Origin: Saprospiraceae bacterium
Lineage (GTDB): Bacteria > Bacteroidota > Bacteroidia > Chitinophagales > Saprospiraceae
NCBI GenBank assembly: GCA_019638455.1
Contig: JAHBTU010000003.1
Location: 992,001-1,056,000 of the forward strand
Direction of reading: 5' to 3'
DNA: 64,000 nt
The stretch's first letter is position 1. Every line of letters starts with the position of its first letter. The notes below the pieces were generated by a model. It did no database searches. It saw only the letters and a list, made by a program, of their open reading frames with translations, and was not told the DNA's origin. Positions 1-10,999 of this stretch are shown here, one piece after another. A program made the position numbers and the translations under genes.

Positions 1-34
1 AGCATAGCGGGCGCAAAGGTAGGAAATTGGCGCG

Positions 35-298
35 CTAAGCACTCTCAGCCATTGCCACTTGCAAATCAAAACCGAGTTGCTGCATCAAATTTTGGCAGTC
101 TTCCCAAGTCAGGCCAAACGCTCGCACGTCGGCCAAGCCTAGTTGACCCAACACCGAAGTCAACACTTCGATATCCGTTTCGGCGAAATCGCATTCGAGC
201 AAAGCATTTTCAGCCCATTCCACCAACTCTGCCAGCGACAAGCGGTGTTGGAGGTAGGCAAATAATTTTCTTGCGACGGTTTGCTTGCTTATTGGCAT
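35..298 (-). CDS. Small hypothetical protein, 87 aa
   Basis: An 87-residue acidic, leucine-rich protein with no signal peptide or membrane segment and no family I recognise. Predicted to be mostly helical. Its ATG at 298 lies one base beyond the stop codon (302-300) of the broken small gene upstream on the same strand, so the two were probably one transcription unit with coupled translation. The ORF is complete, with codon use like its neighbours. The tight pairing with another small gene suggests a two-gene module, but I cannot assign a function. Confidence 0.6.
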   Translation of the reverse strand: MPISKQTVARKLFAYLQHRLSLAELVEWAENALLECDFAETDIEVLTSVLGQLGLADVRAFGLTWEDCQNLMQQLGFDLQVAMAESA

Positions 299-299
299 G

Positions 300-545
300 T
301 CAACTCAATTTGGTGTGTCCTTTGTCAATCGGGTATTTTTCGTGAATTTCTCTCAAAACGTCTTTATCGTCGTAAATTTCTTGGCGAAACGCGAGCGTAT
401 TTTCCTCATCATCAACTTCCTTGACGTACTTTGCTTTCCAACCCCACTTTCCTCGCACCTCAAATCAGTAAATCCGCCCACCTGTTTCCGTTTCGACCCA
501 GTTCTTGAATTGGGCTTCGTTTTTTCGTCGTTTGGATTCGTCCAT
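300..545 (-). pseudogene. Small conserved-type hypothetical with in-frame TGA
   Basis: Reading leftward from ATG at 545, an 81-codon frame gives a charged, tryptophan-rich protein. A TGA at 467-465 (codon 27) interrupts it where a tryptophan codon (TGG) would fit: the sequence reads GGRIY-stop-FEVRGKWGWKAKY. After the stop the frame stays open to TGA at 302-300, ending in YPIDKGHTKLS. The good coding quality on both sides of the stop suggests one gene with a single G-to-A change, either recent inactivation or a base-call error. Function is unknown. It directly precedes the 87-residue gene. Confidence 0.55.
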
Positions 546-587
546 GAGGTGGGATTTGATGGCAAAAGTAAAGGTTTCTTCTCAAAT

Positions 588-1794
588 CTAATTGGGCAGC
601 GGCTCTACTTTCACATAGTCGAAAAAGGCGGGGATGGTGTCGGCGCCTTTGGGATTGCCTTGGTCGTCCGTGAAGCCTTGAAAAGCGGCAAGGCCGACGT
701 ACTTTGGAAAAAAGTGCAGTTCAGAGGTTAATATCTCCCTGTTTACCTGTTCCCATTCGTCTCCTAAACTGAAGCGGGTGGTGACATTGCGCCCATCAAC
801 AGTAACAACAAGGGTTATCGGTTTTAATATATTTGGCTCGAATTCTGGGCATCGAAGTATAAAAATACCTCCATCTACTGATTTCCCGTTTATCATGATG
901 CGTGCTTGAAGACTTTGTATTCGGTCGGTCCATTCATCTCGATAGGGTATTCCTTTTTCGTGGATTTTAGTAAATACGAAAGTAATCCGGAAGCAGTTGT
1001 TTCTGTCCATTTCAGGCCCGAAAAGGAATATACCCGCTTGTTGCGCATTTTGATATGGGTCAAAGTTTTTTAATCGAGCAGTTATTACGCAAGAACTGAT
1101 ATCATACCGCTTGATGAGCATATTCTTTATCAAGGGTTTCTCTCCTTTTTCCCATTTTACCCAATAATCTCCTGGATAGGTGTAAAGCGTCAGATATCCC
1201 GGCTTTAACTGTTTGCTGAAAGCCGCCGAATCATAATCAAGGATTTCCCACCCCCTGCTTTTTAGCCCTCCTACGCTCACATCGTCAAAAGGCTCTTCCC
1301 AATATTTCGGTCGGTCTGTCCATTGCCATGTAGTAACAGCGCCCACTGCAAGCAGCAACAACGCAGCTCCCCACCAGAGCCATTCTCGAGGAATTGGAGG
1401 TGGTGGAGGAGGGGGTATAGGCTTTTGCTCTTCCTGCCAATACTTTTTGTAAGGCTCCACGATGGGCATTGGTGGCGGAGGTATAGGCTTTTGCTCTCTC
1501 TCAACATACTTGAAAAGCACTTGGATAAAATCGTCGCCAAAAGAAGGTTTCTTTAATTTATCGAGCGCACATACCTCCGGGTTAGTATAGTAAAAAAAAT
1601 TTTCGAAGGCGGTTTGTCGTCACCGACGCTTCGGAGCCCGGAACCGCCCGGATAATGTCATTCGCAAGAGGCCGATACGAATCCTTATGCTGGCTTACCC
1701 TGAAGCCAGCGCCGTTGAACGGGCTTTGGAGAAAGCGATTTTTCACGAGTTCCCGCAACCGGCCTGCTTCTTCGTAGGTGAGTTCTTTTATCAT
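588..1794 (-). pseudogene. Membrane-anchored protein, frameshifted at A8 run
   Basis: Two frames make one protein. The first part (ATG 1794, MIKELTYEEAGRLRELVKNR) runs to the homopolymer at 1592-1599. Beyond it the other frame continues as YYTNPEVCALDKL and KKPSFGDDFIQVLFKYVE. Removing one base from the run joins them cleanly. Domains after joining: an N-terminal alpha-helical domain of about 90 residues, a proline-rich linker (two PIPPPP blocks), one membrane helix (WLWWGAALLLLAVGAVTTW), and a C-terminal region of about 230 residues that looks like a concanavalin-type beta-sandwich (DUF1349/LamG-like). The remaining downstream frame alone could start at GTG 1520 (310 aa). Function unknown; possibly a signalling or anti-sigma-like membrane protein. 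Confidence 0.6.
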
Positions 1795-1997
1795 GTTTTC
1801 ATTTTTTGGCAGAAAAACGTACAAAAATAGAGAAAATAAATTGGGAGAAGAAAAATGGGAAGGGCGGGAGAAGAGAAGCGGGAAGGGGAAACTTTTGGAG
1901 TAAAAGGAATTGGTCCCGAAAATTTGAGCGTGACAGAAATGCATTATTCAACTCGAAATCAACATCACTCATTCTTTAACGTAAACACTTCCTAACG

Positions 1998-2717
1998 ATG
2001 AAAAACATCTCTTTGAAGCAGAACTTAATCAAATACCCACTCTTCATTTTCCCAATCTGGATTTGTTCATTGAGCATTTTCTTCTCCTCATGCGACCCAT
2101 GTGATGAAGTTCAATGTTATAATGGCGGTTTTTGTGATGAAGGCGTATGCAACTGCCCGGCAGGCTACTCTGGAGCCAATTGCGAAATTTACGACCCATG
2201 CTTTAACACCCTTTGTCTTAATGGAGGAAATTGCATTAACGGACTATGTGACTGCCCTCCCGGTTTTGCTGGAATAAATTGCGAGATTCGCTTACAGCCT
2301 AAGTCCATGATCATTAACAAATTGGTTGTTAATTCATATCCAAAGACACAACAAAACGGACAGGGGTGGGATGCTTTATATCCAGGCTCATTTGGAGCTG
2401 CACCCGAGATGTACGCCATTGTTCAAAGGAATTCTAAGGATATAGGCATTTCTTACTTTGTTCAAAATGCATCTTACACTCAACCTATAAACTTAACTTT
2501 TTCAAACGTAGTGGAATTCTATCCTTTAAACGGTCGGTGTGATGTAGATTTATACGATAGAGATGTTGACGATGACCAAACTTACCCCGACCTAATTGGA
2601 GGATACTATTTTTTCCCGAATGATTATTCGAACACTACACCTTCTATTATCCAACTTTACAATCCGGCTGCATGGCATGGAATAAAAATTGACTTGTATG
2701 TCACTTGGATATACTAA
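1998..2717 (+). CDS. EGF-like lipoprotein
   Basis: A 239-residue secreted lipoprotein. The N-terminus is a signal peptide ending in a lipobox (IFFSSC), with Cys32 as the predicted lipidated residue. Two cysteine-rich EGF-like modules follow (about residues 33-63 and 67-97), each with the CNGG/CxCPPGFxGxNC-type pattern. The C-terminal 140 residues resemble a C2-like beta domain containing the acidic loop DLYDRDVDDDQ, which could bind calcium. Probably anchored at the outer membrane and involved in surface contacts. The gene stands alone; the neighbours on both sides are unrelated. Confidence 0.75.
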   Translation: MKNISLKQNLIKYPLFIFPIWICSLSIFFSSCDPCDEVQCYNGGFCDEGVCNCPAGYSGANCEIYDPCFNTLCLNGGNCINGLCDCPPGFAGINCEIRLQPKSMIINKLVVNSYPKTQQNGQGWDALYPGSFGAAPEMYAIVQRNSKDIGISYFVQNASYTQPINLTFSNVVEFYPLNGRCDVDLYDRDVDDDQTYPDLIGGYYFFPNDYSNTTPSIIQLYNPAAWHGIKIDLYVTWIY

Positions 2718-2866
2718 ACAGGTGCTGGCCAACAAATAATTCTGAATTTTGGAAAAGCAGGGCATTTCGCTTTACATGGAATGCCTTTTTTAATTCTCGC
2801 GCTGCCGCCACATCCCCCCGCTGCGAAAAACCGTCAACTGGCGAACAACCCGCCTGTCCTATGAAT

Positions 2867-2874
2867 TACTTTTG
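2867..2874 (+). promoter_or_regulatory. Putative Bacteroidota -7 box (TACTTTTG)
   Basis: Matches the TAnnTTTG element of Bacteroidota primary sigma-factor promoters and lies 20 bases before the ferredoxin ATG at 2894. Its position inside the longer alternative reading frame (ATG 2861) argues for the downstream start. No clear -33 TTG element is visible. Confidence 0.35.
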
Positions 2875-2893
2875 CCCAGAAAAATCCTGCTCC

Positions 2894-3211
2894 ATGATTC
2901 ACGTCACCGTCCTCGACCGCGAAGAAACGCCCCACGACCTCGAAGCCCCCACCGATATGGGCCTGAGTCTTATGGAATTGTGCAAAGCCTACGAACTCCC
3001 GGTGGAAGGCACTTGCGGCGGCATGGCACTTTGCGCGTCCTGCCATGTGTACATCCTCAGCGACCATACCTTGCCCGAACCTTCTGACGACGAATTGGCC
3101 ATGCTCGATTCGGCTTTTTTCGTGAAAAACAACAGTCGCCTCGGCTGCCAAATCAAACTCAAGGACGACATGGACGGTCTCACCGCGCGATTGGCGCCAG
3201 TAGGGGAGTAA
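2894..3211 (+). CDS. 2Fe-2S ferredoxin
   Basis: A 105-residue adrenodoxin/ISC-type ferredoxin. The cluster ligands are Cys41, Cys47 and Cys50 (TCGGMALCASCH) plus Cys85 (RLGCQI), the Cx5Cx2C...C pattern of plant- and vertebrate-type 2Fe-2S ferredoxins. The EGTCGG motif and the DELAMLD segment are also typical. It carries single electrons to a monooxygenase or to Fe-S assembly. ATG 2894 was preferred over ATG 2861 because the shorter form begins at the first beta-strand of the fold and a TAnnTTTG box sits between the two. Monocistronic; converges with the membrane protein gene that ends at 3217. Confidence 0.88.
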   Translation: MIHVTVLDREETPHDLEAPTDMGLSLMELCKAYELPVEGTCGGMALCASCHVYILSDHTLPEPSDDELAMLDSAFFVKNNSRLGCQIKLKDDMDGLTARLAPVGE

Positions 3212-3216
3212 AAGGC

Positions 3217-5061
3217 TTACTCGTACAACTCTACCCGCAAGTCGTCCACGAAAATATCGTGCGCCTGAGGGTTCCACACATATACTTTCAGTAGCGCGTC
3301 TTCTCGGATATTTTTGGGCACTGGCATGAAATAGCTCACCGGCCCCCACACATTCGACCTGCCGGTCCACAAAGTGCCTTCTCGATTGCCCGGCTTGTTT
3401 TCAAGTCGCACGGCGCAATAATCGAGCATTTCACCGCCCTGACCGATATAAGTCACTAACTGACTCATTTTGTAGAGGTCGAGAAAAATATCGGGTCGCA
3501 TGCACCATACACTCACCTTGAGCCATCGGCCTGGCTTGAGCGCTGAACCGACGGGTTCGACCACAAGCCCCGGGCTGAACTGCTGCGATTGATTGAAACG
3601 ATAGCCAAACTGCCCAGCATATCGGTATTCGCGGGTGAAGTGGGTGGAGGTGGAGTCTTCAAAATCGTTGAAGTACAACGTTTTCACCAGACGAAGGCGG
3701 CTGGTGTCGGCAGGTTGAGCGGGAGCGCCATCGAAGTAGAGCAAGTCGTTTGCACTTAGACGGGTTTTCCACATAGAGGAAAAGAAAAAGCGTCGGTTGC
3801 TCAGTTCTGTCCATTGCATTCCCCTGTCGTACTGCCAAGTTTGAAACACGTTGAGCGCAGTGCACAGCAGGATGAACCCCAGTGTCAACCAACGAAGCCA
3901 TAGTTTTTTGAAGGCAAAAACAAGAAAGTATCCCATCGGGATGGCCAGCAGCGCGTAGAACTGTATCATGGGTCGAGCGCCGAAGCCGTTGGTCCATTGC
4001 CAACACCAATAGCTGTAAATGAGGTAAAGTTGAGCGGGCAGGATGAGCAGGACGGGTAGCAGATAATTGTTGCGGCTTTTCCACAGCCACCAGATGCCAA
4101 AGATGGCGAGATACATCACGGGGGTGTAGGCGAGCCAGCCGTTTTGATACCCGAATATACCTTCCAGCAAATGCGGATTGGAAAAGTCAAAACCCTCGTC
4201 GCCGTAGCTGTAATAGAAAAATGTGCCGGCGTGTTTTTTCCAGAACAACAATTGTGGCAGGCCCACCAATACCGCGCAGCCAACCAATGCCGCGCAATGC
4301 AGCCATTTGGCAAGCAACAATGCAAGACGCCCGCGCAAAGCCTGCCACGACGAAATGCCCCAAAGGAGCGGCACCAAGGCCATCATCGCATCGGAAGGGC
4401 GAATCAGCGCAATCAGACCAAAAGCAAGCCCCACTCCCACCGCATAGGCGATGCGTTGCGTCTCATACCACCGCTCGGTGAACAAGAGCAGCAGCGCAAA
4501 CAACAAGAACGACCCCGCATGGCTCATGCCGGTATTCCAAACCGAAAAGAAGTATAAATTCGTCGCCAAGCCAATCGCTCCCAGCACCCACGCCGCGATG
4601 CGGTCGGGGAAATATCGGAGCAGTACCTTCCGCAGCACCAGCAAGCCAAGGAAACCATACACGCACGCATTCAAAAACACCAAGTAGCGATAAATCATCG
4701 AATACCCGTCTGGCTCGTAGCCCAGCAAAGGCGCGAGCCAATGCGCAGCGGCGAAAAATGGCGCATATAGCACTGCCATCCCCATCGTGTACTTATTCAA
4801 ATAAACCTCTTCGCTCGTCCCCGTGGGGCGGCTGAATCCCTCATCCTCCATGGGGCGGTCGGGCTGCCCAAACACCTTGCGACGGACTTGTAGCGTCGTC
4901 TGCGGATTCTCCACATCCCGATACAACAACGACGAAGTCAGCCAAATGTAATACCCATTCGGGTCGCCTCCCGAAAAGCCGTTTTGCCAGTTTTTGAAAT
5001 AGTGAAACGAGGTCACATAACACAATCCGATGAAGAAACAGATGTAGAGAGAGTAGCGCAT
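3217..5061 (-). CDS. Polytopic membrane protein, GT-C glycosyltransferase-like
   Basis: A 614-residue protein with about ten hydrophobic helices over residues 1-430 and a soluble C-terminal domain of about 150 residues. An N-terminal signal anchor is followed by a loop with FSGGDPNGYYIW, whose acidic residue after the first helix is reminiscent of GT-C/ArnT-PMT-type lipid-linked glycosyltransferases. Overall topology fits that superfamily, but I see no motif that proves it. The beta-rich C-terminus (VSVWCMRPDIFLDLY) could be a carbohydrate-binding fold. Its start is 54 bases from the downstream end of the nuclease gene on the same strand, so the two may be co-transcribed. Substrate unknown. 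Confidence 0.55.
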   Translation of the reverse strand: MRYSLYICFFIGLCYVTSFHYFKNWQNGFSGGDPNGYYIWLTSSLLYRDVENPQTTLQVRRKVFGQPDRPMEDEGFSRPTGTSEEVYLNKYTMGMAVLYAPFFAAAHWLAPLLGYEPDGYSMIYRYLVFLNACVYGFLGLLVLRKVLLRYFPDRIAAWVLGAIGLATNLYFFSVWNTGMSHAGSFLLFALLLLFTERWYETQRIAYAVGVGLAFGLIALIRPSDAMMALVPLLWGISSWQALRGRLALLLAKWLHCAALVGCAVLVGLPQLLFWKKHAGTFFYYSYGDEGFDFSNPHLLEGIFGYQNGWLAYTPVMYLAIFGIWWLWKSRNNYLLPVLLILPAQLYLIYSYWCWQWTNGFGARPMIQFYALLAIPMGYFLVFAFKKLWLRWLTLGFILLCTALNVFQTWQYDRGMQWTELSNRRFFFSSMWKTRLSANDLLYFDGAPAQPADTSRLRLVKTLYFNDFEDSTSTHFTREYRYAGQFGYRFNQSQQFSPGLVVEPVGSALKPGRWLKVSVWCMRPDIFLDLYKMSQLVTYIGQGGEMLDYCAVRLENKPGNREGTLWTGRSNVWGPVSYFMPVPKNIREDALLKVYVWNPQAHDIFVDDLRVELYE

Positions 5062-5115
5062 GGGCGATTTACGATTTGCGATTTGCGGTTGGCTTGTTTG
5101 GGTGAGGAAGTCGCT

Positions 5116-7857
5116 TTACAGCCCCATTTCGAGCAGCACCCGGTAATCGTCCCACGGTGCGTCGTCCGTTTTCATTTCCAAGAGTTCAAAAAGTTGCCCC
5201 TCGTAGATAGCCTCCAGTTCTTGCGCCGTGCGGGCAGTGCGAAGTTCCAGCGTGCCAAGTTGCAATTGTTCCATGCGCCATGCGAATGTTTTTTCCATTT
5301 TTTGAAAAATGGCTTCGCAAGCCGCCGCGTGGTCCTCGTTGTCGCTTCCGGCGGCAATAGCCTCTTTGAAGGCCATTGTGTTGCGGGCTATCATTTTCCC
5401 TTCTTCCAAAATGAAATAAGCCGTGTGGGGCCATTGTCCGGCGGGAGGCAACAAGTGCGCGTAAAGGACAAGTTGCAAATCCTCGCCATTTTTTATCAGT
5501 TCCCTTCGCCGCCGGGCCCCGCTCCATTTCAGGTCAACGATGGCCAGCTCGTCCGCACGTTGAAGCACTAAGTCGGCCTTGCCGCGCACGGGTATTTTTC
5601 CAAAAAAACCTTCCAAGTCAAGTTCGGTATGCGCCACGCTCCAGCCATTGTTGCGAAGCAGCGACACGAGGCTCCAAGCGGCGTTTTTCACCCGATTCAA
5701 GAATGCATTGCGCTCTGGTTCGCGGCCATACAGCAAGAGCGTCGCTCCTTCGCGGGGCAACAAGGTCTCGGCTTCCGCGTCCACCCATTCCTGCACGGCG
5801 CGTCGGTCGAGTGCCGTGATGTCTTCCTTCAATAATTTTTCAAAAAAACGGTGAGCCAGACTGCCGAGCAAGGTGGTGTCGCCCGTCACGCTGAGCAGGC
5901 TTGAAGGGTAAAGCCGCATTTTTTGCCTGAAAAACCAGCGGTGTGGGTAGTAGAAAAGGCTCTCCAGGTTGGTCGGCGTCTCATACTCGCTTTCCGGGAG
6001 CAAATCGGGGCGCTCAATGCGCATTTGGGGATGCGCCCGACCAGCAGGGCGAGCAGCCAACAAAGACCGCTCGGGCATTTGCCATAGTTGGCTCAGGCGG
6101 TTTCTGTCGGCTTCGTCGTCGAGGCGAAAAGTGAACGCTTGCCGATACGGGAAAGTCGCCTCTATGTCACCCAACAGCAGGTTCGGCACGGCTTCCGCGC
6201 CATCGGCCTGCTCTGGCACCACAAGGATGAGCCTTTGTGCCGTTTGCAACACCGGGCGCATCTGCCGCAGGAGGTTCAGCTGGCTTTCCCGACGCGGTGT
6301 GCCAAGGGGCCATCCATGCTGCTCGCAGAAGTTTCGTTCTTCCGATAGCCATTTGTCGGGGGCAGGGGTAGTGTTCTCGTACAGGCAATTCCACCAAACG
6401 AGGGTGTCCACGGGTGTCGCCAAAGCGCCGGGGCTATGCACGAACTCGAATCGCCCCAACTCTGCGGGCGCAAACTGCACCGGCGATGGCTCGTAGATGG
6501 TGCGGACGATGCGCTCCAGTTCGAGAAAAGTGATGCGTTGCTCGGGCAGGGTCTCGAGCAAGTCGCGGATGCGTCGTGCTTGCTCGGCCAACACCAGCAG
6601 GGAAGTGTTGGTGCTGCCCGTCTCATCAAAATAATCAAGCGCCCACTCGTGCAAATAGTTGTAAATCGCAATCGCCTCGCGTTTGGGGGCAGTGCCGTTG
6701 GCTGAATAGCGACGACGACCAAACCAAAACTCATATTGCTCCCGTGCCCTATCGGGCACTTCCGCTCGCTCCAAATAGCCATACACCGCCGCAAACCAAG
6801 TGTCGCTCATCATTCCCGGCTTTTCAGCCAACACACGCGCTATCTCCAATGCCAACCCCCCATCGAGGGGCTTCACGGGCAGGGTGGCGAATTCCATGAT
6901 TTTGAACACGTCCACCGGTTCCCACAGAAAAGCGGGAGCCAGTTTGAGCACTTGCAATGAGGGGCGAGCCGAGGAAGCAGACAGAATGCCCATTGCCGGA
7001 AAACCTTCGAGTACCAACGCCCGCTCCAGCAATAAATTCATCTCGGGCACAAGGAAGACCGGGCAAAATGCGGGGTTGTGTTTGGCGATTTGCGCCAAAG
7101 CAACCGCAGCGTCGCTATCGCGGCGAGCGCGAAGAATGAGAATGCTGGAAGCCTCAACCTCGGCGGGCGGCACCAGCTCCTCGCCGCTCATTTTTCGCTG
7201 CAAGTGCCCTAAATTCGTCTTGGCATCTGCCGCACAAATGGCATGGGCCCTCTCTATTTCGATTTTGTGCGAACGAAGGATTTGCAACAACCATTGAATA
7301 TGTGGTGCTTGCAGGTGCTCCGGTTCGTGAAGCCAGATTTTTGACAACGGGACTGGCCGTTTTTTTAAAGTTCGCAACGTTTGCACAAATCGGTCGGCAA
7401 AACCAAATGCTTGCACTGCCGCCTCGGGAGCAGACAATTTTTCTTGAAACAATGCCTCTACCGCGCCAAGTGTGGCCAATCGAGGGGGCAACCCGTCAAG
7501 AGATGCCAAAAGGGAAAACCCCCCGTTGCTGGCCAGCAACAATTCGTCGCGCCAAGCCAGCAAGGTGGCAGCCGTGGCAAAGCGGTCGGCGGCGAAGGAT
7601 TTTTCGTAGAAGGGGTGTCGGTTGGCGGGCGAGTCCTGCTCGAGTGCGATGAGGTGCTGCCCCAAAGCCTGTCGGTATAGTTCGATGCGGAGGTAGTCGG
7701 TGTTTTCGGGATAACCACACAGACCAAGTTGATTTTCAAGCCAATGCAACAGTTTTTGCGGGCCAGCGTAAAACGTGCTCACCCTCGTCGGGCTGGGAGG
7801 GGCATATACCGGGCCATCGAAATCAATACCGAAATGACAAGTAAACATGGCGAGCAA
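5116..7857 (-). CDS. AddB-like PD-(D/E)XK exonuclease
   Basis: A 913-residue protein with the C-terminal RecB/AddB-type nuclease fold: LGSLAHRFFEKLL (motif I His), GKADLV (D762), IVDLKW (D775, K777) and EDLQLVLYA (the QxxxY motif), ending about 100 residues before the C-terminus. The N-terminal 650 residues have the layout of AddB or inactivated UvrD-like helicase domains but no Walker A motif, so it probably lacks ATPase activity of its own. AddB proteins pair with an AddA/UvrD helicase to resect DNA ends for recombination; no partner gene is adjacent here. The start may be ATG 7857 or ATG 7848. I see no Cys residues arranged for the AddB iron-sulfur cluster. Confidence 0.75.
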   Translation of the reverse strand: MLAMFTCHFGIDFDGPVYAPPSPTRVSTFYAGPQKLLHWLENQLGLCGYPENTDYLRIELYRQALGQHLIALEQDSPANRHPFYEKSFAADRFATAATLLAWRDELLLASNGGFSLLASLDGLPPRLATLGAVEALFQEKLSAPEAAVQAFGFADRFVQTLRTLKKRPVPLSKIWLHEPEHLQAPHIQWLLQILRSHKIEIERAHAICAADAKTNLGHLQRKMSGEELVPPAEVEASSILILRARRDSDAAVALAQIAKHNPAFCPVFLVPEMNLLLERALVLEGFPAMGILSASSARPSLQVLKLAPAFLWEPVDVFKIMEFATLPVKPLDGGLALEIARVLAEKPGMMSDTWFAAVYGYLERAEVPDRAREQYEFWFGRRRYSANGTAPKREAIAIYNYLHEWALDYFDETGSTNTSLLVLAEQARRIRDLLETLPEQRITFLELERIVRTIYEPSPVQFAPAELGRFEFVHSPGALATPVDTLVWWNCLYENTTPAPDKWLSEERNFCEQHGWPLGTPRRESQLNLLRQMRPVLQTAQRLILVVPEQADGAEAVPNLLLGDIEATFPYRQAFTFRLDDEADRNRLSQLWQMPERSLLAARPAGRAHPQMRIERPDLLPESEYETPTNLESLFYYPHRWFFRQKMRLYPSSLLSVTGDTTLLGSLAHRFFEKLLKEDITALDRRAVQEWVDAEAETLLPREGATLLLYGREPERNAFLNRVKNAAWSLVSLLRNNGWSVAHTELDLEGFFGKIPVRGKADLVLQRADELAIVDLKWSGARRRRELIKNGEDLQLVLYAHLLPPAGQWPHTAYFILEEGKMIARNTMAFKEAIAAGSDNEDHAAACEAIFQKMEKTFAWRMEQLQLGTLELRTARTAQELEAIYEGQLFELLEMKTDDAPWDDYRVLLEMGL

Positions 7858-7883
7858 AAGTAGGCGCTCCCGCCTTTTTCACT

Positions 7884-7891
7884 TAGCTTTG
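7884..7891 (+). promoter_or_regulatory. Putative -7 box (TAGCTTTG) for gldC
   Basis: Fits the TAnnTTTG consensus and lies 34 bases upstream of the gldC ATG at 7925, in the gap between this gene and the divergent nuclease gene. No -33 element is evident. Confidence 0.35.
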
Positions 7892-7924
7892 CCCCGCTTT
7901 TTTGAAACAATTTTTTTGATAAAC

Positions 7925-8281
7925 ATGGAATCCAACGAAATAGTCAAAACGAGTGACATCACGCTGCGAGTAGGGCTGAATGCCGAACAAGTGCCAGTCA
8001 AAATAGAATGGGCGGCAAGCGACCGAAACAACGGCCAAATGGAAGAATGCAAGGCGATGGCCGTTGCGCTGTTCGACAAGGAGCACCGCGACACCCTGCG
8101 CATCGACTTATGGACGAAGGAGATGCAGGTCATCGAGATGGACCGGTTTGTCTATCAGATACTTCGCTCGCTGGGACAAACCTACCTGCGGGCCACGCAA
8201 AACAAAGATTTGGCGGAGGATTTGGGAAAATTCGCGCAATACTTTGGCGAGCAGACGGAGATTATCCCGAAGCAATCTTGA
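7925..8281 (+). CDS. gldC: Gliding motility protein GldC
   Basis: A 118-residue soluble protein matching the GldC family over its whole length: an N-terminal KTSDITLRVGLN segment, a central IEWAASD segment, and the DLWTKEMQVIEMDRF and QILRSLGQTYLRAT signatures. GldC is a cytoplasmic accessory protein of Bacteroidota gliding motility and in several species lies beside gldB; no gldB is visible here. It is a lone gene with its own probable promoter. Its presence agrees with the T9SS-dependent surface proteins elsewhere in the window. Confidence 0.85.
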   Translation: MESNEIVKTSDITLRVGLNAEQVPVKIEWAASDRNNGQMEECKAMAVALFDKEHRDTLRIDLWTKEMQVIEMDRFVYQILRSLGQTYLRATQNKDLAEDLGKFAQYFGEQTEIIPKQS

Positions 8282-8499
8282 TGAAAAATGTTACTTTTGT
8301 TCATCAAAAATAATTGATATAGTCAACGCAAATCAGTCCCGTCCGCTTTACTTGGCCGGGCAATCCCCTGAGTACAGGGTCTGACAAGGTGGTTTTGAAC
8401 GAACGGTGCTCGCAATCCTTTGGAAATCATGCAAATCAATCAAGGGCATCCCTGCCTTGCCAACGGGCAGGTTCAAATCCTCTTTAATCTGGGCATACC

Positions 8500-9137
8500 A
8501 TGACTGCTCTCTTGTCGCGCCGCAAAGAAATCACGTTGGAAGACCTGGCCTTGCACTACGGCCCAGTGGAGTTGCAGCGCCCGTTGAGCAAGGAGGAGTT
8601 CACGGCGCTGGCCGAGCGCTACCCCGACTTGGGCATGGAGCGGGAAGCCAATGGAACCGTTACTGTCATGTCTCCTGTAAAAAAAAAGGCTCTGGCAGCC
8701 GCGAGTTCAAACTCAACGGCCTATTTTACGTTTGGTTTGCCCAGACGAATTTGGGTGAATTTTTTAGCCCTTCCACTGGTTTCGACTTGCCAAGTGCCTC
8801 TACCAAATCGCCCGATGTCGCTTGGATTTCGCCCGAACGATTGGCAGCAAATCCCGGCCGGGAAGAAGATTTTGTAAAAATCGTCCCCGATTTCGTTGCA
8901 GAAGTCCGCTCCGGTACCGACCGTTTGAAAAAACCCCCAAACCAAAATGACTGAAACCTGGATGGCAAACGGCGTCAGGCTTGCCTGGCTGATTGACCCT
9001 TACGAGGAAAAAGCCTACATCTATCGCGCTGGCAAAGGCAAACCAGAAATTGTGGAAGGGTTTTCGGGGAAAAAACTGTCGGGTGAAGATGTGTTGCCGG
9101 GTTTTGAATTGCCCTTGGAGACAATGATGCGGAATAG

Positions 9138-9141
<4 letters not shown>
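8500..9141 (+). pseudogene. Uma2 family nuclease, two frameshifts
   Basis: The three parts of a Uma2 (DUF820, PD-(D/E)XK superfamily) protein lie in two frames. Part one starts at ATG 8500 (MTALLSRRKEITLEDLAL) and runs to VMSPVKK. The frame changes at the A9 run 8679-8687 to GSGSREFKLNGL, then SPDVAWISPERL and PDFVAEVRSGTDRLKK. It changes back at the C5 run 8934-8938 to TKMTETWMANGVRLAWLIDP and on to the stop at 9141. Removing two A (or adding one) and removing one C restores one reading frame. The catalytic Asp (SPDVAW) and Glu (AEV) segments survive. Uma2 genes are widely multiplied in filamentous bacteria and have unclear roles. The 3' end overlaps the convergent ABC gene by 4 bases. Confidence 0.75.
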
Positions 9142-10922
<1,781 letters not shown>

Positions 10923-10999
10923 TGCGACGCAAAATTCGGGAGGGAAACTGAAAATCGTGGGAAAAGTTCGGAAGGTGTTCTTCGCCCTCCCCCTTTTTC

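Noticed and set aside
8282..8499. Possible tRNA or small RNA between gldC and the Uma2 gene
   Set aside because: No cloverleaf or clear hairpin with T run; no RNA gene was found in the window.
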